Positions 18,868-27,697 of a stretch of DNA of 64,000 bases are shown piece after piece. How positions within the stretch are numbered: position 1 is the first letter of the stretch; the number at the start of each line of letters is the position of its first letter. A program made the position numbers and the translations under genes. This stretch comes from a virus, in the IMG/VR virus record IMGVR_UViG_3300012178_000001, positions 1-64,000 of that record; one strand, 5' to 3'. The notes below the pieces were generated by a model that saw only the letters and a list, made by a program, of their open reading frames with translations, was not told the origin of the DNA and ran no database searches.

Positions 18868-18879
18868 AACATAATATTA
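18868..18879 (+). promoter_or_regulatory. Class A promoter for the 18.9-kb gene
   Basis: AACA-TAATAT-TA then AT, 65 nt before ATG 18944. Confidence 0.65.
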
Positions 18880-18943
18880 ATAAATCCAAATGTTGAATTT
18901 TAATAGATTAATCGATTATAGGAAAAGAAAGGGGACATATTAT

Positions 18944-19927
18944 ATGTTTTTACATGAAAATACTAAGATCAATGAGGACTTAAAATTAGAAAACGTATCT
19001 GCTCTTTTAGAGGATACAGATGAAATGAACAAGATTGAGAAGAGATACGAGGGTTTAACTTTCTCTGAAACTCAATTACAAATTGAATTAGAATCAGAAA
19101 GATTCTTTAGTGGCTTAAACATGTCAATGGTGTTAGCTGAACATACAGCTATCGTAAATGAAAATGCTGAGTTATTAAATGAGGCTTCTGCTGACTATTT
19201 CCAAAAAGTTAAGGATTTCTTTGAAACTTTAGTTAGAAAAGTTAAAGAATTCTTCAAGAAGATTGGTGGAGTTCTTAAGAAGTTAGGCGGTAAGGTTAAG
19301 AATGCACTTAATAAGGTAAAAGATGTTGCATCTGGTATCAAATTCAAGTTCAAATCTACTGCTTATGAAAATGTTATTAATGGTTCTTTTAGTGTTCCTG
19401 ATTTCAAAATCCCTTCTAAGTTAACTGCTTTCGATAAAGAAAGAATTGATAGTAAGCGTGCTTTAGAAGAATTAGGATTCAAGAAGTTAGAAAATGCTGG
19501 AGCAATCAAAGATGAAATGTTAGGTAAGCAAAGATCTGATTTAGATATTAATTCTGGAATGATTAAAAATGCTCAAAAAGTATTAGACAAGTTCGATGCA
19601 TTTACTAAGAAGATTGAAACTTATGAAAAAGCAACTAACCAAGTTTTAGATAGAGCACTTAAAATTGCTAACAAAGGTTTATCTGTTAAGAAAGGTGAAG
19701 AAGCTACTAAGTATAAGATTCTTTTAGATAATTCTAAGATGATTTCTTCTACACTTAACACATTAACTTCATCTGCTACAAAGGCAGTTGTTACAGCTAC
19801 TAATAATGCTTATGCAATTATTAATGCTGGTGTAAAAGCTACAAAAGTTGAAAGACCTGGCAGAGGTGGAGATAAGAAAAAGAATGAATCAGGTATATTA
19901 TCAACATTCGGTTTTGAAACTGAGTAA
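18944..19927 (+). CDS. Putative internal virion protein with amphipathic core
   Basis: 327 aa from ATG 18944, 9 nt after GAAAGGGG; an earlier in-frame ATG at 18890 has no SD. Residues about 85-130 hold a run of amphipathic Lys/Phe helices (VKEFFKKIGGVLKKLGGKV), followed by a charged helical body. It contains an LNE/A motif just before that helix. The amphipathic region suggests membrane or DNA contact. C-heavy third-position codons make it look highly expressed compared with neighbours. Family not recognised; an abundant head-interior or ejection protein is my guess. Confidence 0.45.
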   Translation: MFLHENTKINEDLKLENVSALLEDTDEMNKIEKRYEGLTFSETQLQIELESERFFSGLNMSMVLAEHTAIVNENAELLNEASADYFQKVKDFFETLVRKVKEFFKKIGGVLKKLGGKVKNALNKVKDVASGIKFKFKSTAYENVINGSFSVPDFKIPSKLTAFDKERIDSKRALEELGFKKLENAGAIKDEMLGKQRSDLDINSGMIKNAQKVLDKFDAFTKKIETYEKATNQVLDRALKIANKGLSVKKGEEATKYKILLDNSKMISSTLNTLTSSATKAVVTATNNAYAIINAGVKATKVERPGRGGDKKKNESGILSTFGFETE

Positions 19928-19943
19928 TATAACTGTATATAAA

Positions 19944-19983
19944 AATAATGACATAATACTTAATTGTATTATGTCATTATTAT
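19944..19983. terminator. Bidirectional terminator
   Basis: 16-bp perfect stem (19944-19959 with 19966-19981) between convergent genes. Confidence 0.85.
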
Positions 19984-19984
19984 T

Positions 19985-21271
19985 TTATTCTATAATCTTT
20001 TCGAATATACATACTCCCATTAAAGAGAATCTACTCCCATCACCAGTAGCATTCTTAACACCAAAATTATATCTAACTTCAGAGAGTTGATATTCTCCAT
20101 TATATGGTACATAATCTGCATTAGTATACGTTATAATATATTTCTTATTAGGTGTAATAAAATCTAACTCAACTCCAGCAATAGGAACTATTAATTTATA
20201 AGAACTACGCTTAGAGTCTCTTATAAATGAATTCATAACATAAGGATTATCCATAGCAGTATTAATATACACTTGTTCCTTATCTTTAGCCATATTCTTA
20301 TCACTTGCATTAGTCCACTTATGTTTTCCACTCTTTATAGTTGTTGTTTGCGTATTCTCTAAGAATGTTATCTTCTCTCCATTTATTTCTCTATTACTTA
20401 TACCATCCATTACAATACTACCTAATGATGGAACTTTTATCCTATATGTACTATTTTCATCATCTATAAAACTACCCATAGATGTGTCCACAGAGGTGTC
20501 ATTAGAATCAACCATAGTTATATGAACATTAGGATACTCACTAGGTGCAACAATTGGATTACTAACATCATTAGATATACAGTAATATCTATTGAATCCA
20601 AAAAATAGTTTCAATCCATTATTATATATACCGTAATATGACTGTAAATAACTCATAGTATTCACTATATTCATAGATGGTAGTAATATATCATTATATA
20701 TTTTCCAATTATCAGGTTTTTGAAGTAGTATTCCCTTATTTATACTTTTATTAAAGCTATACATCATAGCATTAAATATATTTGTGGACTTCAATACTTT
20801 AGATAGTACAACCTTATTCGACATTAAATGGTCACTGAGCATAAAATCTATATCCACTGTAAAGTTAGGATTATGTGTATCTTCTACATTATTTTGTGCA
20901 TTCACCAAGTCAAATTCAAAGTCTATTGGATATAATGTTACATTCTTAAGGTATGATGATGTTAGTCTATATGATTCATTATCATCTCTACTTCCAACCT
21001 TTATCTTTTCAGATGAGAATAAAAACTTACCTTCTTCTAACCCAGTTTGTAGTTCTATTAATAATGGTCTACTTAATACCATGCTTACACTTATTATTGG
21101 GAATACATATTCGTTAAATGAGAATAAATTCATTATGTTATTTATATATCCCTCTAGCTGTAATTTCTCACCATCTTTAGATATGAATAATAGTTTTATA
21201 TTATAGTCATGAATATTATACTTACTAAGACTCGTATTATCTAAATAATCATTATTTAGTATATTCTTCAT
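19985..21271 (-). CDS. Putative baseplate hub protein (gp27/late-control-D-like)
   Basis: 428 aa, SD AAAGGTGG. The opening (IKLLFISKDGEKLQLEGYI, then FPIISVSMVLS) and the end (KKYIITYTNADYVPYNGEY, then SRFSLMGVCIFEK) resemble hub/GpD proteins: an N-terminal OB or barrel fold, central insertions and a C-terminal barrel of short strands. These form the trimeric hub beneath the tail tube. No enzymatic motif. It follows a terminator that overlaps the upstream gene's stop, so it may depend on read-through or an unseen promoter. Confidence 0.45.
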   Translation of the reverse strand: MKNILNNDYLDNTSLSKYNIHDYNIKLLFISKDGEKLQLEGYINNIMNLFSFNEYVFPIISVSMVLSRPLLIELQTGLEEGKFLFSSEKIKVGSRDDNESYRLTSSYLKNVTLYPIDFEFDLVNAQNNVEDTHNPNFTVDIDFMLSDHLMSNKVVLSKVLKSTNIFNAMMYSFNKSINKGILLQKPDNWKIYNDILLPSMNIVNTMSYLQSYYGIYNNGLKLFFGFNRYYCISNDVSNPIVAPSEYPNVHITMVDSNDTSVDTSMGSFIDDENSTYRIKVPSLGSIVMDGISNREINGEKITFLENTQTTTIKSGKHKWTNASDKNMAKDKEQVYINTAMDNPYVMNSFIRDSKRSSYKLIVPIAGVELDFITPNKKYIITYTNADYVPYNGEYQLSEVRYNFGVKNATGDGSRFSLMGVCIFEKIIE

Positions 21272-21289
21272 TAATTCTTACCACCTTTC

Positions 21290-21317
21290 AAAAAAAAAAA
21301 GAGAGGTCTAACCCTCT
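21290..21317 (-). terminator. Minus-strand terminator overlapping the end of the 391-aa gene
   Basis: On the minus strand GAGAGG pairs with CCTCTC, followed by eleven T. The left arm lies in the last codons of the upstream gene and the T-run ends about 20 nt before the next start codon. Confidence 0.8.
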
Positions 21318-22483
21318 CCTTCCATAATTTCATCTAACTGTAAAGGAAAGTGCGTAAAGTATTTGTCATTTATTTCACGTAATCCCTTATAATCACCTTT
21401 ATCAACGAATGCACTATTAAATAATTCTTCGTCAGCCTCATCAAAATACTGTATATAATTATCTACATCAATTAATAAATAGTTATTACGTACAACTTCT
21501 AGGTCTTCATCACTCAATTTATCCAGTTTACGTATACCCTCTATAAAATTATCAATATCGTACGGTATATTTGAAAGAAAATCTTTCTTAATAGCTTTCT
21601 CTATAAGACGTGAACTTTTTATAATACCATAACCTCTGATACCAGATAGTGAGTATTTTTTGTAACCTGATATAGCTAAAATGAAAGGTAAAAAATCTGG
21701 AAGTAAATTAATACTATCGATAGACTTAGCCTTTGAGAATCTCTTAATAGCGTTAGTCGAATCATACAGTTTACTTTTATCAGACCTAGCAGTCATCACC
21801 ATACAATCATTTGGATTGTGTATTACATTTAATAAAGATAGTTTATCATTACTATAAATTAATGAGTATTCGTCCTTGCTCTGGAATTGCATCATATAGT
21901 GAGGTACAACATTATAATCGATATGTTTAGTATTAATTAGGTATGCATGTGGAATATTATCAATTATAGGTTTCATAAGTGTAATATTAGTTTGAAGTAA
22001 CTTATTTATAGTTTTAAATTTCACAGTATCATCAACACGTTTACTATAAAATTTCTTTTTATATTCATCATTAATATTCATATGAAATTCACTTCTCTCA
22101 TCAGAGTAATAGAATATAAAGTTAGTATATAGACCTTTTCTGGATATAAAATAATGCCTATAATGTGCAACAAGATTTACAAGTTCACTAGTTATCATAA
22201 ATTTTTCATGTTCATTTAGTGTAGGCAATGATTCTTCTATAACTTGTGGTGAATATAGAGTATTTATAACACTATAAATATCAATAAACATATTAACTGT
22301 ATCTATGTTTTTAGGTAATTCATACTCTAATAATTCATCTAATACTTTATACTTTATCTTCTTAGAATTTAGTATTTTCTCTACTGCTGAACCACCGTTG
22401 TTTATATGCTCTCGTGCTTTCTCAAATTTTCTTTTTCTCTTACTTTTAACAAGTCCTTTAGATGTAACTTCTCTAATTGACAC
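21308..22483 (-). CDS. Unknown 391-aa protein, faintly FEN/PIN-like
   Basis: GTG start with GAGGTG 7 nt upstream. The N-terminus is strongly basic (KSKRKRKFEKAREH). Residues about 60-75 (VNMFIDIYSVINTL) and about 265-295 (FLPFILAISGYKKYSLSGIRG, then YGIIKSSRLIEKAI) weakly recall the first Asp strand and the helix-three-turn-helix of 5'-3' exonucleases. The clustered acidic residues of an active FEN enzyme are not visible, so this is only a hint and may be an inactive or unrelated fold. It overlaps the HAD gene by 11 nt; operon under a class B promoter. Confidence 0.4.
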   Translation of the reverse strand: MSIREVTSKGLVKSKRKRKFEKAREHINNGGSAVEKILNSKKIKYKVLDELLEYELPKNIDTVNMFIDIYSVINTLYSPQVIEESLPTLNEHEKFMITSELVNLVAHYRHYFISRKGLYTNFIFYYSDERSEFHMNINDEYKKKFYSKRVDDTVKFKTINKLLQTNITLMKPIIDNIPHAYLINTKHIDYNVVPHYMMQFQSKDEYSLIYSNDKLSLLNVIHNPNDCMVMTARSDKSKLYDSTNAIKRFSKAKSIDSINLLPDFLPFILAISGYKKYSLSGIRGYGIIKSSRLIEKAIKKDFLSNIPYDIDNFIEGIRKLDKLSDEDLEVVRNNYLLIDVDNYIQYFDEADEELFNSAFVDKGDYKGLREINDKYFTHFPLQLDEIMEGEG

Positions 22484-23018
22484 TATTTAACACCTCGCTA
22501 ATCCTCTCAACATCTTCATCTAACAGCCCATCCTTAACTCTGTAAAATTCATGTTCATTAAATCTTTCTTTGAAATCACGTTCTTCATCATCAATAATAA
22601 TAAATTTATGGATATTATTATCTTCTATATATTTTTCTATTGATTCTCCTAATTTTAATTTTATATTATACTCTAGGTTTCCTATTACATTAAGAGGATA
22701 TTTAAACCCAGCTAATGCTAGCAATATCATATTATTAGTCAATCCAATTTTCATCCCCCATGATGATGATATGACTATCTTACAATTCGTCCTCTTAACA
22801 ATTTCATTTAATTTGGATATACATAAATTATCAAATGCAGTCATACAGCTCAATTTGTCATTAAAATCAAAGAAATAATCATGTATAAATTCATTTCGTT
22901 CATATTCAGTATCTAGGTGTTCTAGGTAATCTTTTTCATTCCTATTACTAAGTCCATTAACTACACCATCATAATCTAAAAATAATATCTTATCATCAGG
23001 TTTTATTTTATAGCTCAT
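22473..23018 (-). CDS. HAD-superfamily phosphatase/nucleotidase-like protein
   Basis: 181 aa from ATG 23018 (MSYKIKPDDK), 9 nt after AGAGG; earlier in-frame ATGs sit on the SD. Motif I is LFLDYDGVVN (Asp15, Asp17), motif II IVISSSWG near residue 80, motif IV-like IIIDDEERDF near 150. The DxDGV(V/L)N...SSSW pattern matches small HAD proteins linked to RNA or nucleotide repair. The substrate could be a nucleotide or a polynucleotide 3'/5'-phosphate. Middle gene of a class B operon. Confidence 0.75.
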   Translation of the reverse strand: MSYKIKPDDKILFLDYDGVVNGLSNRNEKDYLEHLDTEYERNEFIHDYFFDFNDKLSCMTAFDNLCISKLNEIVKRTNCKIVISSSWGMKIGLTNNMILLALAGFKYPLNVIGNLEYNIKLKLGESIEKYIEDNNIHKFIIIDDEERDFKERFNEHEFYRVKDGLLDEDVERISEVLNSVN

Positions 23019-23198
23019 CTTCATCATCCTCTTTATCAGGATTTCCAATAGTTATTTTATTCTTTTCTCCACTTGATGCTAACATAACAAAGAATAAACC
23101 TATTAATGCGTTGATATCCTTTGTGATATATAAAGCGAACATAATACATACTATCCCACTCACCCATATAATTGTATTTTAATTTCTTTATTATCCAT
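23008..23198 (-). pseudogene. Frameshifted small membrane protein gene
   Basis: ATG 23198 has an excellent SD (GGGAGGGG) but the frame (MDNKEIKIQLYG) stops after 12 codons. The -1 frame continues without a break to 23008 and encodes a plausible membrane protein (WVSGIVCIMFALYI, then INALIGLFFVMLASSGEK) with an acidic tail. Adding one T in the codon after TTATAT would join them. Upstream of the junction the second frame has stops and no start with an SD. Either a real mutation, an assembly error or unconventional frameshifting; a standard slippery heptamer is not seen. Confidence 0.6.
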
Positions 23199-23236
23199 TT
23201 TGATCCCCTCCCTTGTATTCTTACTCGTATATTACT

Positions 23237-23245
23237 AATAATATA
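23237..23245 (-). promoter_or_regulatory. Class B promoter core for the HAD operon
   Basis: Minus-strand TATATTATT 39 nt before ATG 23198; the TGRT extension is absent. A class A-type AACA-N6-TA (23321-23332, minus) lies further upstream. The 23199-23473 gap is otherwise AT-rich with no gene seen. Confidence 0.4.
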
Positions 23246-23396
23246 ATAAATTTTAATTATATATAAAAAATAATAATATTAATATATAAAAATTATATAA
23301 AATAATAATTTACAATAACTTAATTTTTTGTTGATTTTTTATGATAAAAATATATATTTATAATTTATTATTATTTAATTATTATAATGATTTTTT

Positions 23397-23408
23397 AACA
23401 TTAATTTA
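23397..23408 (+). promoter_or_regulatory. Class A promoter (first of two) for the 219-aa gene
   Basis: AACA-TTAATT-TA. Confidence 0.4.
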
Positions 23409-23421
23409 TAATTCTATATAT

Positions 23422-23433
23422 AACATATTAATA
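23422..23433 (+). promoter_or_regulatory. Class A promoter (second of two) for the 219-aa gene
   Basis: AACA-TATTAA-TA then AT, 41 nt before the ATG. Confidence 0.55.
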
Positions 23434-23473
23434 ATATATACTTAGATTACACAATATAAGGAGATGAGACAAG

Positions 23474-24133
23474 ATGGACAAAACTATCAATGAGATTCAA
23501 TTGGAGTTAAAAGAATTCGAAGATTTATTATTTAATCTTCATTATGATGCAGATGAGTACTATAAATTTATTGAAGAAAATACTGACTTTGAGTCTGGGT
23601 ATGATATTGTAAAAATAAAGCCAGGAGATAATTTAATAGGTATAATATCAATAGAGCGTGATTTATTTACTAAATTAATGTTAAATCATATTGATGAGAA
23701 TGTAGATATAATAATAGAAACACTTAATCATAAAGATTCAAGCAGGGGAATAAGTATTGATACATTAAATAATATGACTAACCTATATAATTATATCTGG
23801 TATAAGAGTGATATTGATTCATGTAGTGAAGATATGAGGGATGAGATTGAAAAAATGTTAATTAACAGTCTCATGTATATAAACAGCCATAAAAAAATCA
23901 TAAGCTTATCTAAGATAGCTAATTTCAGTAGTAAATATAAGGAGCAATTCAATAAATGTGATAATGATAAGACTATGCAAAAGCTCAAACATATCTCTGA
24001 TGAATTATTAAATCAGTACCATTTTGACTCTGAATTAGTAATACTAGTTCTGTTAATTACAAAGAATGTTTTACTTGATGCTGGTGATATTGATATATTA
24101 ACTGAGATAGATTTAATAGATGAAATAATATAG
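23474..24133 (+). CDS. Unknown 219-aa helical protein
   Basis: SD AAGGAGATG. Acidic and helical almost throughout (NEIQLELKEFEDLLFNLHYDAD). No membrane segment or catalytic motif seen. Single-gene transcript with its own class A promoter(s) and terminator. Confidence 0.55.
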   Translation: MDKTINEIQLELKEFEDLLFNLHYDADEYYKFIEENTDFESGYDIVKIKPGDNLIGIISIERDLFTKLMLNHIDENVDIIIETLNHKDSSRGISIDTLNNMTNLYNYIWYKSDIDSCSEDMRDEIEKMLINSLMYINSHKKIISLSKIANFSSKYKEQFNKCDNDKTMQKLKHISDELLNQYHFDSELVILVLLITKNVLLDAGDIDILTEIDLIDEII

Positions 24134-24169
24134 GTTATATCATATAAATGATATAACCCCTTTTTTTTT
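24133..24169. terminator. Terminator after the 219-aa gene
   Basis: GGTTATATCAT (24133-24143) pairs with ATGATATAACC (24148-24158), then nine T. It probably also stops the opposite-strand gene ending at 24168. Confidence 0.9.
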
Positions 24170-24698
24170 ATATATTTTTTATTTTACTGTTTTTTACATA
24201 TACTAAATTCTTATTTTTAATGAAGTCGTATACTGTAATATCCATATATTCTTTATTGAACAATGGTCTTCCTAATACCTCAAATAACCATGCAAAGAAT
24301 TTAGGAGTCATGTACATATCATTAACCATGTAGTCATATTCACCCTTAAATACATCATCTGTATCCAGAATGCTTAAGTTGTCTTTAAGTCTTTTAATAG
24401 CATTCATGAACTTATCATAAAATTCCTTATCTACATTCATCTTATAGAATGATGCAGAAACTTCATCAGATAACTGTGAGAAATCATCATACTTTTGAAC
24501 TGTTATTAAGTCCATAGATGGAGTATTGTCATATATAATAATTTCCTTAGTATTATTTATATCTTCCATTACTCCCATTCTATTAAATAAATCATCATCT
24601 AAATCAGAATATGTGAAAAAGAAATATATTTCATCTGAATTCTCTGTATCATCATTAGTATAGTCTTTACCAGTTGCTTCTAGTAATAATCCATTCAT
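24168..24698 (-). CDS. Unknown acidic 176-aa protein
   Basis: SD GAAAGGAG. Opens MNGLLLEATGKD, matching the LxE/A motif found at the N-terminus of other virion-type proteins here. Very acidic, no catalytic motif. Class A promoter 31 nt upstream, so late expression is likely; possibly a minor virion protein. Confidence 0.5.
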   Translation of the reverse strand: MNGLLLEATGKDYTNDDTENSDEIYFFFTYSDLDDDLFNRMGVMEDINNTKEIIIYDNTPSMDLITVQKYDDFSQLSDEVSASFYKMNVDKEFYDKFMNAIKRLKDNLSILDTDDVFKGEYDYMVNDMYMTPKFFAWLFEVLGRPLFNKEYMDITVYDFIKNKNLVYVKNSKIKNI

Positions 24699-24729
24699 AA
24701 TCTATTGCTCTCCTTTCTAAATATTTTAT

Positions 24730-24741
24730 TAATAACATGTT
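24730..24741 (-). promoter_or_regulatory. Class A promoter for the 176-aa gene
   Basis: Minus strand AACA-TGTTAT-TA then AT, 31 nt before the ATG. The site is partly palindromic and also reads AACA-TGTTAA-TA on the plus strand. Confidence 0.6.
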
Positions 24742-24820
24742 AATATATTATTAAATTGAATGAGGATGTAAGAGTGAATAACAGACAAAGGATATTATTA
24801 GTATTTAATCATTGAAATAT

Positions 24821-24855
24821 AATAACAGTAAACCCTAGTATGGTTTACTGTTATT
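24821..24855. terminator. Hairpin after the nuclease-tail remnant
   Basis: 14-bp perfect stem AATAACAGTAAACC / GGTTTACTGTTATT. No strong T-run on either side, so termination strength is uncertain. Confidence 0.6.
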
Positions 24856-24859
24856 AAAA

Positions 24860-24940
24860 TTATTTACTTTTACTATTTATAAGATAATCTAAAAATACTT
24901 GATAGTCCTTACCTAGTAATATAATAGCTTTTAAGATGAC
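24860..24940 (-). pseudogene. Remnant of a second PD-(D/E)XK nuclease gene (C-terminal tail only)
   Basis: The minus strand reads 26 codons ending LLGKDYQVFLDYLINSKSK-stop, closely matching the last residues of the intact nuclease at 26928-27680 (IVDKNYKVFLDYLTDSKI-stop). A stop codon at 24941-24943 cuts the upstream frame and there is no start. It lies just beyond the homing-endonuclease gene, so it looks like a scar of endonuclease insertion or partial duplication. Confidence 0.65.
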
Positions 24941-24968
24941 TCATAAAAGAGGAAAATATAATCAAATA

Positions 24969-26852
24969 TTAAGTCACTATTTTTTTATATCTTATCTTAC
25001 CTGAGTCCCATACTCTATTATACTTTAGTAGTTTCATCATATTACGTTCACTAAGGTTTTTATCATAAATATTAGGAAACTTCTTTTTTATATTATTCTT
25101 TTTAAATAGAGATTTATGAAAAAGTTCATTATTTTTAGTATAATAATAACTGGGTTTAACATATCCATCTTTAATCCAGCCATTTTTCACATATACATCT
25201 CCATATGAGTACCTTAAATCAGCATATGTAATTAATGTATTATTAAAGTCAGATAAGTCATAATTACGTGTTAAATGTTTTAATACCTTTGAGAAACCTC
25301 CTATTACTGAAGTTCCTAATTTAGTGGCATATCTAGATAATTCTAACATATCATTTTTACCTCGTCTAACCACACCTGTGGAAAATGTCATTATGCCAAC
25401 AATATCATTATCATACTTGATAGCTAGATTAAGTATACTTCTATCGTTCCCTTGAATATGATTCTCATTCAAAAAGTCTCTTTTAATATTCGGTTCTACT
25501 TCAATTATTTCACATTTTCTCCCATATATTCTCTTAACATTGTAATTTTTATTAATTAAATATAATAATTTATCTTTAATAATATCTGAATTTTCTACCC
25601 ACTCATTTTCAAATATATGAATTAATTGTATATTTTTATCTCTGCATTTCATAGTTTTATTTTTGTGATAGTGTCTATCACACTTACCTCTAGAACCCTC
25701 TTCACTATGCCAATATAGACCATTATACTCTATAGCTAAGTTTTCATCTGGTAGATAGATATCTAATTCTTTACCTTCTAAAACTATATTATCTGAAAGT
25801 AGTATTCTACCACTATAGTTATCCTCTAAAAATTTTATAACTTCTTTTTCTTGTCTACTAGTTCTATTCATTGCACAATCTGGACATCTATTACCATTTT
25901 CTTTCACAAAGTCAGTAGGTCTAATTTTCCACTCATTACCACATTCATTATGTCTAAAAGTAATAGCTGTACTCATATTTTGGTATTCCCCTACGATTGT
26001 ATACTCATCTCCTGAAATTTCTTGTACCATTTCAGTTAATTTATCAATATCATAAATATAAGGATTACAATTTGGACAATTAAATTTATCCGTCCTATGT
26101 ACATATCTAGCTAGAAGTGTAAACTCTGTATTGCACTTTTTATGAGTAATACGAACTCTATCATTTAAATCTTCTATATTATCTAATAGTATGAAATCTT
26201 TTCCATATAGCTCATTAAAATCTTCTTTAAACTTTTTACTATCAATTTTCTTCTTACATTGTGATTCACAGTTCCCAGTGTATTCATTATACAGTAATGA
26301 CGAGGGTAATACTTTATAAATATGACCACATTTATGTTTTACTTTTATTTTATTATCCATACTTACATATTCACTTAATACATCATAATCACCATTAGTA
26401 TGTTCATCAAGTTCTTTTTTAAATTCATTATGTGTTTTTTTCATTTTGTCAGAGAGATTTTTTAGCAAGCATTCAGGACAACTACTCTTACCTCCTAAAA
26501 TATCATATGGTCTAGGTGACCATACATTTCCACATTTATTATGTTTTATGAGAATATTAGTACTTGAATTAATATATTCGCCAATTACTTTATATACATT
26601 AGTTCCATACATATTATCTAATTCACTCTGTAATTGTTTACTACTTTTTTTTAAAGTTCCTGCACACTTAGGGCAACCTGTGGGATTCTTTTTCCTTATA
26701 AAATTACTAGGGCGAACATCCCATACATAGTCACATCTGTTATGTTTTACTTTTATTTTTGTTTTAGTATCAACATAGTTGCCAATTATAGAATAATCAT
26801 TTCCATGAATTCGCTTTACATTATCATAAAATCGTTTTTCCCATTTATTCAT
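24969..26852 (-). CDS. Hef/Vsr-like homing endonuclease with five N-terminal zinc ribbons
   Basis: 627 aa, SD GAGGTG. Residues 1-325 hold five repeats of about 65 aa of the form IKVKHNxCGxxW...RP...CPxC, i.e. zinc ribbons likely used for DNA binding. Residues about 330-430 carry a Vsr-like nuclease core (GKELDIYLPDENLAIEYNG, then LYWHSE), as in EDxHD-type homing enzymes. The last 190 residues (FLNENHIQGND, LELSRYA, SYGDVYVKNGW) match the C-terminal module common in phage Hef-like proteins. It lies between a nuclease gene and a duplicated nuclease tail, consistent with a mobile insertion. Confidence 0.8.
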   Translation of the reverse strand: MNKWEKRFYDNVKRIHGNDYSIIGNYVDTKTKIKVKHNRCDYVWDVRPSNFIRKKNPTGCPKCAGTLKKSSKQLQSELDNMYGTNVYKVIGEYINSSTNILIKHNKCGNVWSPRPYDILGGKSSCPECLLKNLSDKMKKTHNEFKKELDEHTNGDYDVLSEYVSMDNKIKVKHKCGHIYKVLPSSLLYNEYTGNCESQCKKKIDSKKFKEDFNELYGKDFILLDNIEDLNDRVRITHKKCNTEFTLLARYVHRTDKFNCPNCNPYIYDIDKLTEMVQEISGDEYTIVGEYQNMSTAITFRHNECGNEWKIRPTDFVKENGNRCPDCAMNRTSRQEKEVIKFLEDNYSGRILLSDNIVLEGKELDIYLPDENLAIEYNGLYWHSEEGSRGKCDRHYHKNKTMKCRDKNIQLIHIFENEWVENSDIIKDKLLYLINKNYNVKRIYGRKCEIIEVEPNIKRDFLNENHIQGNDRSILNLAIKYDNDIVGIMTFSTGVVRRGKNDMLELSRYATKLGTSVIGGFSKVLKHLTRNYDLSDFNNTLITYADLRYSYGDVYVKNGWIKDGYVKPSYYYTKNNELFHKSLFKKNNIKKKFPNIYDKNLSERNMMKLLKYNRVWDSGKIRYKKIVT

Positions 26853-26877
26853 CTTTTATCACCTCTAAATTTTATAT

Positions 26878-26910
26878 ACCTGATAACTACTTAATTTATT
26901 GTTATCAGGT
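26878..26910. terminator. Hairpin between nuclease and homing-endonuclease genes
   Basis: ACCTGATAAC (26878-26887) pairs with GTTATCAGGT (26901-26910), 10 bp perfect, directly after the nuclease stop on the minus strand. Confidence 0.6.
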
Positions 26911-26927
26911 ATTTTATTATTTAAATA

Positions 26928-27680
26928 TTAGATTTTACTATCAGTGAGGTAATCTAAGAATACTTTGTAATTCTTATCAACTATCTTAATATAATTAAAC
27001 TTAGATTTTTTTAGTATTCTATCCTTAATCTTTTCCTTTTTCAACTCTTCCTTACGCCAGCTATGAGTATTATCCTTAGCTGAACCTTTAATTTCGATAA
27101 TTAAATTCAATGATTGAATATACACATCTGGTATATAAAATTTAGTTTCCCTATCATACTTATAATCAAATACTTGAGGTGCGGGCATCATAACATCTTT
27201 AGGGTTTCTCATATTCATAAAATGGTCTAAGAATTCTAAAAATTCTCTTTCATAACTTCCAGTATATTTAGTCTTATGACCATTTGACCATTTATATTCA
27301 CCTGAAATCTTTCTATTGGCTAACATCTTCTTTTGTTGCTCAGGGTCATTCAGTAGATGTGTCTTACCATATTTCTTCTTCATTCTCTTTTTAAACTGTT
27401 CCCTATATTCTTGTTTGCATTTCTCAGAACATAGTCTCTCATACTTTTCTGTATCCTCATTCCAATCGGTAGGCTTTCTACACACTATACACTTACCATG
27501 ATTCTTGTTATACTTAGAGTTGAAATAAGCTTGTGCTGGAGACATATCACCCAGTAAATGTGAGTGTTCTTCTTCTATATGTGAATAAAGAGATTCTTTT
27601 GCATCTCTTTTATTATCCTTATTCCTTGTGAAATAACGTTTATCACAATAAGGACAATCAAAGTAGTATTTTCTTGCCAT
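26928..27680 (-). CDS. PD-(D/E)XK endonuclease with two zinc-finger-like motifs
   Basis: 250 aa, SD GAAGGGAAG. Residues about 8-41 form a CxxC...HxxxxH finger (CPYCDKRYFTRNK, HIEEEH). Residues about 64-86 form CxxC...CxxxC (CIVCRKP, LCSEKCKQ). The C-terminal half has the nuclease core YIPDVYIQSLNLIIEIKGS (Asp, then Glu-x-Lys), typical of PD-(D/E)XK enzymes. Likely a DNA endonuclease, possibly itself of homing type. It lies between the membrane-protease gene and the Hef-like gene, in the same direction. Confidence 0.7.
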   Translation of the reverse strand: MARKYYFDCPYCDKRYFTRNKDNKRDAKESLYSHIEEEHSHLLGDMSPAQAYFNSKYNKNHGKCIVCRKPTDWNEDTEKYERLCSEKCKQEYREQFKKRMKKKYGKTHLLNDPEQQKKMLANRKISGEYKWSNGHKTKYTGSYEREFLEFLDHFMNMRNPKDVMMPAPQVFDYKYDRETKFYIPDVYIQSLNLIIEIKGSAKDNTHSWRKEELKKEKIKDRILKKSKFNYIKIVDKNYKVFLDYLTDSKI

Positions 27681-27697
27681 AATATAACTTCCCTTCT

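Larger units (their letters stand above)
24860..26910 (-). mobile_element. Probable homing-endonuclease insertion unit
   Basis: Unit consisting of the Hef-like gene flanked by the intact nuclease 3' end (26928 side) and a second divergent copy of that 3' end (24860-24940), each followed by a hairpin. Suggests the endonuclease entered together with, or duplicated, the host gene's tail. Exact borders cannot be fixed from this sequence alone. Confidence 0.45.

Noticed and set aside
21308-22483. Firm call of a 5'-3' exonuclease
   Set aside because: Only a faint helix-three-turn-helix-like stretch; the acidic catalytic cluster is not visible.
23150-23180. Programmed -1 frameshifting in the small membrane gene
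   Set aside because: No X-XXY-YYZ slippery site or clear downstream stimulator; treated as mutation or sequence error instead.
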